Part shown: positions 43,005-50,526 of the stretch, piece after piece
How the letters are laid out: the number at the start of each line of letters is the position of its first letter
Position numbering within the stretch: position 1 is the first letter of the stretch
Assembly: GCA_025056455.1 (NCBI GenBank)
Contig: JANWVY010000005.1
Location: forward strand, 124,001-188,000
Source of the DNA: Bryobacteraceae bacterium
Lineage (GTDB): Bacteria > Acidobacteriota > Terriglobia > Bryobacterales > Bryobacteraceae
Direction of reading: 5' to 3'
Length of the DNA stretch: 64,000 nucleotides
Notes under the pieces: generated by a model
Told to the model about the DNA's origin: nothing
The model's database searches: none
The model's input: only the letters and a program-made list of their open reading frames with translations
Made by a program: the position numbers and the translations under genes

Positions 43005-43565
43005 GTGCAAGCTGTTGTGGGCGAGAACAAGTTAAATCTGGAAGGTCCTGATGATCTGTTTGCCCGCGTGGACAACGAAGACTATCAGCATATCTCGCAA
43101 AGCGTTTTAACTACAACGCTCGACAAGGTCATCAACTGGGGCCGGTCCAATTCCATCTGGCCCATGACTTTCGGATTGGCTTGTTGCGCGATTGAGATGA
43201 TGGCCATGAGCGCTTCTCGCTTTGACATCTCGCGCTTCGGGGCGGAGGTTTTTCGAGGCTCACCTCGTCAAAGCGACTGCATGATTATCGCGGGTCGCGT
43301 CTCGAATAAAATGGCGCCCGTCATCCGGCAGTTATACCAGCAAATGCCAGAGCCGCGATATGTCATCTCGATGGGAGCGTGCGCGACCTCTACGGGCGTC
43401 TTCAACAACTACGCGCTGATCCCAGTGAATCAAGTGATTCCGGTGGATGTCTACGTACCTGGATGCCCGCCTCGGCCCGAGCAGCTCATTTACGCCATTA
43501 TGCTGCTCCAAAAGAAAATGGAAAACGAGCGCGGCACCCTGAAGAAAGCTCTTAACCTAGCCTAG
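43005..43565 (+). CDS. nuoB: NADH-quinone oxidoreductase subunit B, isolated gene
   Basis: A NuoB/PSST subunit of about 186 residues. In complex I this protein carries cluster N2, the last iron-sulfur centre before quinone. The ligand set is present: adjacent cysteines in [13 protein letters not shown], then MGACATS and [11 protein letters not shown]. The stretch [20 protein letters not shown] is typical. The start at GTG 43005 has GAGGAG 6 nt upstream (42993-42998) and fits the proposed promoter; an ATG at 42987 is the alternative and adds six residues. No other nuo gene lies within the window on either side, so this is a lone or duplicate copy. Confidence 0.93.
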   Translation: MQAVVGENKLNLEGPDDLFARVDNEDYQHISQSVLTTTLDKVINWGRSNSIWPMTFGLACCAIEMMAMSASRFDISRFGAEVFRGSPRQSDCMIIAGRVSNKMAPVIRQLYQQMPEPRYVISMGACATSTGVFNNYALIPVNQVIPVDVYVPGCPPRPEQLIYAIMLLQKKMENERGTLKKALNLA

Positions 43566-43585
43566 CTGCGACATAGCTACAGGCT

Positions 43586-44215
43586 TTAGCGTACGGTTTG
43601 TCCCTCCAACCGGAAGCTTCGGAATTTTCCGGTATCAAAAAAGCTCCCCAATCCGACTTTGCCGGGTCCTAGGCTCATGTCGACTGCGCGGAACGAGGGG
43701 CTTGTCTTGCCATCCACCCACACATCCACGCGGCCTGTTCCGGCATCGTAGGTCAGTTTGACCTGATGCCAGGTTTCGTCCCGCAACGCCGGGGGCCCTT
43801 CCTCTGAACTGATCCGGACGCGATCGCCGCCATAGACGTGAAAAATTCCGTTGTGCACGGGAACATCCTTTGCGGCGTCCACGGATAGGTGTGCGTAATT
43901 AAAGTGCTCGGGATCCCGCCAGGCATAGACCAGAATTACTGAATTGCGGCGGTCGCGAATCGCCCGAGGTTCCGCTTGTAGCTCCACTCGAAGCGTCACC
44001 TTGCGAAAAGGCGCGGTGTCGGCAATCACGTACTGGCTTGGCCGGCGCGGTTGCATCGAAGGGCGCGGAACCAGAAGTTCGAGCACACCGTTTGAGTACT
44101 TCCAATCGGAGGCAACCGGTGCAAACCAGCGAAGCCCAAAGGCCTCGATGATTTCAGCGCCCTGCGCCAAGCGAGCGACGATCAGCAAGGCAACCAGAAG
44201 GAGGGTGCGTGACAT
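43586..44215 (-). CDS. Exported LamG/concanavalin-like protein, unrecognised role
   Basis: A 209-residue protein with a signal peptide (MSRTLLLVALLIVARLAQGA). The mature part is a beta-rich jelly roll of the LamG/3-keto-disaccharide-hydrolase-like kind: WKYSNGVLELLVPRP, VTLRVELQAEP, VILVYAWRDPEHFNYAHLSV, DETWHQVKLTYDAGTGRVDV and WVDGKTSPSFRA. These are the core strands of DUF1080-like and LamG folds, which bind or cleave carbohydrates. No catalytic residues can be assigned. It is convergent with nuoB (20-bp gap) and divergent from the DUF6807 gene. Confidence 0.7.
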   Translation of the reverse strand: MSRTLLLVALLIVARLAQGAEIIEAFGLRWFAPVASDWKYSNGVLELLVPRPSMQPRRPSQYVIADTAPFRKVTLRVELQAEPRAIRDRRNSVILVYAWRDPEHFNYAHLSVDAAKDVPVHNGIFHVYGGDRVRISSEEGPPALRDETWHQVKLTYDAGTGRVDVWVDGKTSPSFRAVDMSLGPGKVGLGSFFDTGKFRSFRLEGQTVR

Positions 44216-44275
44216 GCTGGCCAATTTAAACTACTTCGTTTGCCGGCGCCGGCAGGCTGTGATTTACTTGGGGTG

Positions 44276-45232
44276 ATGGTTCTGCGCACTGTTTTCCTTC
44301 CTATTCTAAGCTTGACGTACGCACAGCTCATGCCCCTAGCTGCTCAAGTGGAGATCCGGCGTTTTCCTGACCGCATCAGCGTAGACATCAACGGGGCTCC
44401 TTTTACTTCGCTCTACATTGCCAACGTGCGTAAGCCCTATCTTCACCCGCTGCGTTCCGCCTCTGGCAAAATCGTGACGCGGCGCTATCCCATGGAGAAC
44501 GTCGAGGGCGAACCGAAGGATCATCCCCATCACCGCGGACTCTGGTTTACGCACGGCGACGTTAACGGCGTCGATTTCTGGATGAGCGACCCGCTGGCGC
44601 GAAATGATAACGGCGCAGTCATCGCCGTCAAGCAAATCCACCGGGCCAAAGGCGGACGCGACAAAGGGCAAATTGTGGCCACCTTCGAGTGGCGCGATAA
44701 GTCTGGCGCCGTGCACCTGGTGGAGGACCGCACCATCACGTTCTATGCCGAGACCGACCGCCGCACCATGGATATCGAAGCCCGGCTCACCGCCGCCAAC
44801 CGCGACGTGAAGTTTGGCGACACCAAGGAGGGAAGTTTTGGCTTGCGGCTGAATCCTCAACTGCAAGAGCTGAAGGGAACGGGCAAGATGACGAATGCTG
44901 AAGGCGCCCAGACGGAAAAACAAGTATGGGGTCGGCCGAGCGCCTGGGTCGATTATGCCGGCACGATCGACGGGGAGCCACTCGGAATTGCCATCCTGGA
45001 TCACCCGAGCAACCCCCGCCATCCGACGCACTGGCATTCCCGCGCCTATGGCTTATTTGCCGCGAATATTTTCGGGCTCCATGATTTCTACGGGGACAAA
45101 ACCAAAGACGGCAGCCTGCTTTTGAAAAAAGGCGAGTCGCTCCGTTTCCTGTACCGTGTGCTCATTCATCCTGGGGATACGGCCTCGGCAAACATCGCCG
45201 CCGAGTTCCGGAAGTTCGCCGAACTTCGCTAG
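44276..45232 (+). CDS. DUF6807 family exported protein (PmoA-like by name only)
   Basis: A 318-residue protein with a hydrophobic N-terminus (MVLRTVFLPILSLTYAQLMP) that looks like a signal peptide. The body matches the DUF6807 family: YPMENVEGEPKDHPHHRGLW, FTHGDVNGVDFW, EDRTITFYAETDRRTMDIEA, DTKEGSFGLRL and HPSNPRHPTHWHSRAYGLFA. The HPHHRG and HWHSR His clusters suggest metal or sugar binding. Databases label relatives as PmoA, but they are unrelated to particulate methane monooxygenase. The function is unknown; relatives sit near sugar oxidoreductases and isomerases. The ATG at 44276 is used here; a GTG one codon earlier is possible. Confidence 0.82.
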   Translation: MVLRTVFLPILSLTYAQLMPLAAQVEIRRFPDRISVDINGAPFTSLYIANVRKPYLHPLRSASGKIVTRRYPMENVEGEPKDHPHHRGLWFTHGDVNGVDFWMSDPLARNDNGAVIAVKQIHRAKGGRDKGQIVATFEWRDKSGAVHLVEDRTITFYAETDRRTMDIEARLTAANRDVKFGDTKEGSFGLRLNPQLQELKGTGKMTNAEGAQTEKQVWGRPSAWVDYAGTIDGEPLGIAILDHPSNPRHPTHWHSRAYGLFAANIFGLHDFYGDKTKDGSLLLKKGESLRFLYRVLIHPGDTASANIAAEFRKFAELR

Positions 45233-45316
45233 CGCGGTGCTACGGTTCGGGTGGTTTTTGAAACCCCAAGGGCCACTGCCGGCCTGCGGTTCTTTCTTTG
45301 ACCTGAGCCGGCGATT

Positions 45317-46174
45317 TTAGTAAGGAATTGCGCCCTTCACATTCAAACGGACGCGGTAGACCGAGGTCATGGCGGTGACGTAGAGGGTCTGAAAATCCGC
45401 ATCGCCAAAAGCGCAGTTTCGCGGCGTCTCGGCGAGCTCGATTGTTTTGAGAAGCTTACCCTGCGAACTGTAAACGGCCAGCTGGTTGCACGCCACCCAA
45501 AGATTGCCCTTTTCATCAGTCCGAATGCCGGCAGGTGGTCCATCGATGCCCGTTAAAAGGAGACGCTCTTGCGACGCTCTTCCAGCGCCATCCAGATCAT
45601 AGGCATAGACGGCGCGCTCATCGGAATTGCTCACATAAAGGATGCGCCCGTTGGGCGACAGCGCTACGCCATTCGGGCGTCCTTTCGGCTTGGCGATCAC
45701 TTCCAACTCGCCCTTCGGGCTAATGTGGTACACGCCAAAGAAATCCAGTTCTCTCCGGTCGAGCTGCTCGCCGAAGGCCGGATCCGTAAAGTAAATGTGG
45801 CCATCCCGGCGAACAACCACATCATTGGGCGCATTCAGACGTTTGCCTTCAAAACGATCTGCCAGCACCTCCCAGCCGTCCTTGGTTTTGCGCACCAGGC
45901 GGCGGTTTCTTGTTTCACAGCTAATCAGCCTGCCCTGGGCATCGAAGGCATGGCCACTTGCACCAGCGGAGTTCTCGCGGTAAGTCTGGAGGCCAATTCC
46001 TGGCGTCCACTTGACGACCCGGTTATTTGGGACGTCACTAAAGAGCAGAAAGCCTTCTTTCGACCACACCGGTCCGTCTGTGAAGCGAAAATTTCCTGCT
46101 AGCTTTTCGATTCTTAGATCCGTGAAATCCTGGCCGCACAGGGCGGACACAAGCAGCAGGATCCAAGCCAGCAT
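45317..46174 (-). CDS. Exported SMP-30/gluconolactonase-like protein
   Basis: A 285-residue beta-propeller protein with a signal peptide (MLAWILLLVSALCGQ). Family motifs: FRFTDGPVWSKEGFLLFSDV, GHAFDAQGRLISCETRNRRL, KRLNAPNDVVVRRDGHIYFT, DPAFG and GRPNGVALSPNGRILYVSNS. In FTDGPVW the usual ligand Glu is Asp, unlike the cytoplasmic copy at 25.5 kb (FTEGPVW). It would act on a lactone or related sugar ester in the periplasm. GGAAGG, 7 nt upstream, supports the ATG at 46174; several in-frame ATGs up to 46192 are alternatives. Confidence 0.85.
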   Translation of the reverse strand: MLAWILLLVSALCGQDFTDLRIEKLAGNFRFTDGPVWSKEGFLLFSDVPNNRVVKWTPGIGLQTYRENSAGASGHAFDAQGRLISCETRNRRLVRKTKDGWEVLADRFEGKRLNAPNDVVVRRDGHIYFTDPAFGEQLDRRELDFFGVYHISPKGELEVIAKPKGRPNGVALSPNGRILYVSNSDERAVYAYDLDGAGRASQERLLLTGIDGPPAGIRTDEKGNLWVACNQLAVYSSQGKLLKTIELAETPRNCAFGDADFQTLYVTAMTSVYRVRLNVKGAIPY

Positions 46175-46277
46175 ACCCATCCCTTCCATCATAACCACGG
46201 CGTTGAAGCCACGAGCCTGCGTAAGATGAGACAAGAGGGGTAGCTCAGGGCGGCTGCGAGGAGAGGAGAGATCTGAC

Positions 46278-48173
46278 TTGCGCCAGGTACTTACCGTTCA
46301 CGAGCCGGTGTTAGTCAATACGCTCGGCCACAGTGCCGGTACCCTGATCTTCGCTACCTTCCTCTATTTGCTTCTACGAGACCGCGCTGGGGCCCGCCTA
46401 CGAGGCAGCCGCCTCACCTTGTGTGCCGCCACGCTGGCGTTTCTTTGGAACGCCACCTCGCTCGCGGTTCTGGCAGCCCCGTCTGAGATTTTGGTCGCTA
46501 TCAGTTCGTCGGCTCTCAGCCTTCTGCCAGCCGTTCTACTCCATCTTTCTCTGGGAGACCAGTTTTCTGGCGTGCGGTGGGGAGGCTACCTCTTCAGCGG
46601 AATCACGATTCTAATCCATCTGACTGAACCCTGGTTTGACGGCTTTGAGCAGCACTTGCTTGCCTTGAGACTAACGACCTACGGCTTTGGAGCGCTGACG
46701 CTTCTTGCGGTTGTGCTCCAACTCCGTTCTACACGAACACTCAGCCGCCGTCTGGCAGGGACGATGTCGCTGTTCCTGTTCTCGCTGTCATTTGCCCATT
46801 TTGGAATTGATACCGCCGCCCCGGTCTTCTGGCCAGTCGAGCTTGTGGCGCATCATGCGGGCATCGCCCTTGCCTTGTTTGTGCTCTTGCAGGACTACCG
46901 GTTTTTGTTGCTCGACGCTTTCGTCCGGCTGTTGGCGAGCATGATGCTGGCCGCGGGTTTCGTGTTCCTGGTGGTGAGCTTGTTCGACGTTCGGCAGCTG
47001 CTGGCGCAAGCTGCGCAAGATCCCTTTCAAGAGGGGATGCTAATCGTCTGCACTTGTCTTCTTCTGCTCGCCTTTGCGGGGATCCGCCGGGCCCTTGAAG
47101 AAGGCTTGCAAAAGCTGCTGTTCCCGCGGCCAGATCTTGATGTGATTGTGCAGGATTTGCGGGGAATCGCGATGGCTTGTAAGGACGAGAACGAATTTCT
47201 CGCTACGGCTGGAGAGCAGATCGCGCAATTTCTGGAGGCTTCTGTCCTTGCTTTTCCCTTCCCAGGTGAGCCTCCTGCCACGCCTTGCCCGGTGGCGGAT
47301 CTTCCCGCCGAAATCCGGGGTCCGATGGAACAAGCTGGAGCGCAAGCGATTCTCCCTTTGCGCCTGTCAGGCTCTGAAGCGAGGGTTTTCCTCTTTGGCC
47401 GCAGACGGGGAGGCAGGCGTTACCTTAGCGAAGATTTCGCTGCTCTATCCCGCGTTCAAGCGGAATTGACCGAGCAGCTCAAAGCCTTCCGAGAGGCGGA
47501 GATGCGAAGGCTGGTCTCCCAGGCGGAATTCCGCGCTCTCCAGTCGCAGATTCATCCGCATTTTTTGTTTAATGCCTTGAATACGCTGTATGGGGTGATC
47601 CCTCGAGAAGCCAAGGGAGCGCGTCAAACGGTGCTAAACCTGGCCGACATTTTCCGCTATTTCCTGCGCACGGACCGCGCCTGGATTCCTTTGCAAGAAG
47701 AACTTCTGATCGTCCAAGCTTATCTCGAAATCGAAAGCCTGCGACTCGGCCCGAAACTCCGCACCGAGATTAACGTGGCCCCAGAAGCGCTTGCCGTGCC
47801 AATTCCTGTGCTCACCATCCAGCCATTGGTTGAGAACGCCGTCAAGCACGGGGTCGCTGCAAAAGCGGAAGGCGGCGCGGTTCGTCTCGAGATTTCCGTC
47901 TGCGGCGACCGGATGCGGGTGCTGGTGGCGGACACTGGAGCTGGCTTTGACGACTCTCCGGCTCAAGTTTCCGCGGTCATGGGTGCACGCGTCGGTCTCG
48001 ATAACGTCATCAAGCGGCTTGAACTCTGCTATGGCCCTGAAGCGACTTTGGAAATTCAAACTGGATCGCAGGGCACTCAGGTAAGGTTCGAGGTTCCCTT
48101 AAGACAATCGGAAACAAAGCAGGGAGCCGGCAAGCCAGCCAAAACCGGTAACCGGCAAGAGGTGTTGCGATGA
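46278..48173 (+). CDS. LytS-type sensor histidine kinase
   Basis: A 631-residue membrane kinase. The N-terminal half has about seven or eight hydrophobic segments (for example TLIFATFLYLLLRD and LASMMLAAGFVFLVVSLFDV), then a GAF-like region (about 300-410). The kinase domain is of the HisKA_5/His_kinase family: phosphorylated His in LQSQIHPHFLFNALNTLYGV and ATP-binding motifs in VPIPVLTIQPLVENAVKHGV and RVLVADTGAGF. The start is TTG at 46278 with GAGAGGAGAG seven bases upstream. It overlaps the response-regulator gene by 4 nt. The stimulus is unknown. Confidence 0.9.
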   Translation: MRQVLTVHEPVLVNTLGHSAGTLIFATFLYLLLRDRAGARLRGSRLTLCAATLAFLWNATSLAVLAAPSEILVAISSSALSLLPAVLLHLSLGDQFSGVRWGGYLFSGITILIHLTEPWFDGFEQHLLALRLTTYGFGALTLLAVVLQLRSTRTLSRRLAGTMSLFLFSLSFAHFGIDTAAPVFWPVELVAHHAGIALALFVLLQDYRFLLLDAFVRLLASMMLAAGFVFLVVSLFDVRQLLAQAAQDPFQEGMLIVCTCLLLLAFAGIRRALEEGLQKLLFPRPDLDVIVQDLRGIAMACKDENEFLATAGEQIAQFLEASVLAFPFPGEPPATPCPVADLPAEIRGPMEQAGAQAILPLRLSGSEARVFLFGRRRGGRRYLSEDFAALSRVQAELTEQLKAFREAEMRRLVSQAEFRALQSQIHPHFLFNALNTLYGVIPREAKGARQTVLNLADIFRYFLRTDRAWIPLQEELLIVQAYLEIESLRLGPKLRTEINVAPEALAVPIPVLTIQPLVENAVKHGVAAKAEGGAVRLEISVCGDRMRVLVADTGAGFDDSPAQVSAVMGARVGLDNVIKRLELCYGPEATLEIQTGSQGTQVRFEVPLRQSETKQGAGKPAKTGNRQEVLR

Positions 48174-48886
48174 AAGTGTTGATTGCCGACGACGAACCCA
48201 TTGCACGCCAAATCTTGCGCGAGCTGCTCGAAGAGATTGAAGGAACGGTCGTGTGCGGCGAGGCCGCGGACGGAAAGGAAGCCGTATCGCTTGCACGCCA
48301 GCTACAGCCAGACGTCATGCTCCTTGACCTCTACATGCCTGGTCTGGACGGCTTCCAAGTTAAAGAGGCCTTCCCCGGAGAACACGCGCCGCTTGTGATT
48401 TTTGTCACTGCCTACGAGCGTCACGCCCTTCAGGCCTTTGACGCTGGGGCCGTGGATTATGTCCTAAAACCTGTTCGAAAGGAGCGATTAGAGGCAGCGC
48501 TTCAAAAGGCTCGCTCCCAACTCGCAGGGAAAATGGCCCCCAAGCCTGCCTCGTTTGCGAGCCGCAAAATCGTCGGCCGTCTCGGGAACGACCTCCACCT
48601 GCTGGACCCCTCCGAGGTAATTGCCTTTCAGGCTCAAGGCGATACAGTTTTCATTATCACAGCGCAAGGCCGCTACTACGCCAACCACACCTTGAAGGCT
48701 CTCGAACAGAAACTCCCCGCGGCGACGTTTCGCCGTGTGCACCGCTCCACGATTATCAATACAGACCAGATCCGGAAGATTTCGCCGCTCAGCAGCAAAC
48801 GCTGGTTGTTACGGATGGCGAACGGCATGGAGGTAATCGTCAGTAAGAGGCTCTCCGGGGTGATTCGGGAGGAGACAGATTGGTAA
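48170..48886 (+). CDS. LytTR-type response regulator
   Basis: A 238-residue regulator with an N-terminal receiver (KVLIADDEPIARQILRELL; phosphoacceptor Asp in PDVMLLDLYMPGLDGF; conserved Thr and Lys in VTAYERHALQAFDAGAVDYV and LKPVRKERLEAAL) and a C-terminal LytTR DNA-binding domain (about 130-235: YYANHTLKALEQKLPAATFR, RVHRSTIINTDQIRKISPL). It pairs with the LytS kinase just upstream (ATGA overlap at 48170). Targets are not evident; no direct repeats of the usual LytTR site were noticed nearby. Confidence 0.94.
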   Translation: MKVLIADDEPIARQILRELLEEIEGTVVCGEAADGKEAVSLARQLQPDVMLLDLYMPGLDGFQVKEAFPGEHAPLVIFVTAYERHALQAFDAGAVDYVLKPVRKERLEAALQKARSQLAGKMAPKPASFASRKIVGRLGNDLHLLDPSEVIAFQAQGDTVFIITAQGRYYANHTLKALEQKLPAATFRRVHRSTIINTDQIRKISPLSSKRWLLRMANGMEVIVSKRLSGVIREETDW

Positions 48887-48916
48887 CCCGGGACGCCCCG
48901 CAAGTCCAAGACTCGC

Positions 48917-50308
48917 TTACGGTTTCTCTCCTGGTTTCAGCTTGCGCCATCTCCCGGTAGCAGGCGGATCTGTGGCCGAATTTGGCCCCGGCTCGGCGGG
49001 GGATGGCGTCGTCGCTACGCGCGAGGGATCGTTCTCTGGAGGACCGTCCACCCGCCGCCACACAGGTCCCTTGGGAGCGGTGCTCGTGCCTTCCTGGTTG
49101 TTTTCTGAGAGCAGGGGGCCGCTAGAGCCTTGAGGCTCATTGATGGGACGGCGCCTCAGACGTGGCCGCTCGGACTCGGAAGGAGAGGAAGGGCTCGGCT
49201 CTTCGGAGACGGTCGGAAGGGAGCTCACCGTTGTTGGTTCCCCTGATGGAGCGGGGGAGGCACTGTCCACGGCAAGATAAGTGCGTCGATATTTGAGTTC
49301 TGCGTCCGGATATCGCCGGCGGGCAGCAGCTGCTAGGAGCACCTCGACCTGGCGTTGTTGACCAGCGCGGGCTCCTTCCGGCAGCAGGAAGTGCAGCGCG
49401 TAACGTTGCCGCAGGCGGCTGAAGGTGCGTTCGAGAGCGCCGGCCTCATCGATGCTCATCGAATCGCCGCCAGAGAGCCGGGCAATTTCTGCCGTCCCTG
49501 CGGAACGTGTTCCAGACCCACGGATCACCGGGCCTCCGCTGCCCGGCCACGACGGTCCCCGCCGGCCGAAAATGATGTCCGGCCAGTTCAGGCCTACGGG
49601 CCAGCTGGTTCTGTCTCCACCTCCTCCGCTGGGTGCACCGCCGCCCCAACGGCCTCGCATGGCGTCTGGCGCCAGCAGCAAACTCAGCGTTGTATCCGCA
49701 CGGGCTAGGGCATTCGCAACGGCAAACTCATCGCGTTCAAATTCAGTTTGATCGTCCGTCAGGATCACGATCGCCCGACGGGCATCCTTGCGGGCGGACC
49801 CCTGAATGTATCGTGCGGCGTCGTAAATTCCCCGGTTAATGTCAGTGCCCCCGTTGAATCTCTCCTGATTCAACAAGTTCGCCAGTTCATCTTCGACCGA
49901 CTCAAGACTGGATTGAAACGGCATGCGAAGCCGCGTCTGACGGTCAAAGACCATGATCGCGACCCGGTCTTCCCGACCTAACACCTGTAAGGCTTGGCTC
50001 GCGCCATTCGCAATTCGTTGGACATGGGGCCTCATGCTGGCGCTCACGTCGAGTAACAACACGAAGTCCACGGGCATGTCCTCGGCCAGGAAGTTCCGGA
50101 TATCGCGCTCTATACCCTCCTCTCGCAGGATGAAGTCCTCGCGGCGGAGGCCGCTCACGGCGCGCTTACCCTCAAGCACCTGGACATCGACACGCACCAA
50201 AGAGACATCACTGCGGAAAACCACGCCAGGCGCGGATTCATTCCCCTTGGCACTCGGCCAGAGAATCAATAACAGACCCGCTGATAAAAAGAAGCGGCGA
50301 GCCGTCAT
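48917..50308 (-). CDS. Acidobacterial VWFA-related exported protein
   Basis: A 463-residue protein with a signal peptide (MTARRFFLSAGLLLILWPSA). The mature start (VFRSDVSLVRVDVQVLEGKR, VSGLRREDFILREEG) and the von Willebrand A domain with metal site DVSASM match the acidobacterial VWFA-related family, a strong lineage marker. The A domain ends about residue 300. A Pro/Ser/Arg-rich, low-complexity tail of about 120 residues follows, including RPRLRRRPINEP. GGGAGGG upstream sets the ATG at 50308. Role unknown; the domain suggests metal-dependent protein binding. It is followed 31 bp away by the convergent LytTR gene. Confidence 0.85.
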   Translation of the reverse strand: MTARRFFLSAGLLLILWPSAKGNESAPGVVFRSDVSLVRVDVQVLEGKRAVSGLRREDFILREEGIERDIRNFLAEDMPVDFVLLLDVSASMRPHVQRIANGASQALQVLGREDRVAIMVFDRQTRLRMPFQSSLESVEDELANLLNQERFNGGTDINRGIYDAARYIQGSARKDARRAIVILTDDQTEFERDEFAVANALARADTTLSLLLAPDAMRGRWGGGAPSGGGGDRTSWPVGLNWPDIIFGRRGPSWPGSGGPVIRGSGTRSAGTAEIARLSGGDSMSIDEAGALERTFSRLRQRYALHFLLPEGARAGQQRQVEVLLAAAARRRYPDAELKYRRTYLAVDSASPAPSGEPTTVSSLPTVSEEPSPSSPSESERPRLRRRPINEPQGSSGPLLSENNQEGTSTAPKGPVWRRVDGPPENDPSRVATTPSPAEPGPNSATDPPATGRWRKLKPGEKP

Positions 50309-50526
50309 CGCTAGCCCTCCCGTTGCTTGTCGACGCAAACCAAGGACGGAGAGTTCCAAAAGTTCAGACAAGATTATGCCAAGAGGCCCGTCGCTTTGGC
50401 ACCCCCTTCGATCCCGGCCCTTGAGCGCCAGCCTGCACCTTTTCCGGGTGAGCCTTCGCGTAGCGGGGTCCTCAGCTCCCCAAAAACCAGAAGATTCCCG
50501 CTCCTCAAAGGGTCAGGAGAAGGATG

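Noticed and set aside
45211-45227. Terminator hairpin GAAGTTC/GAACTTC at the end of the DUF6807 gene
   Set aside because: It is inside the coding end with a 3-nt loop and no T-run; chance codon pairing is as likely.
44276-45232. Methane monooxygenase subunit (PmoA)
   Set aside because: Database labels of DUF6807 relatives use this name, but the protein has no membrane-monooxygenase features or companion pmo genes.
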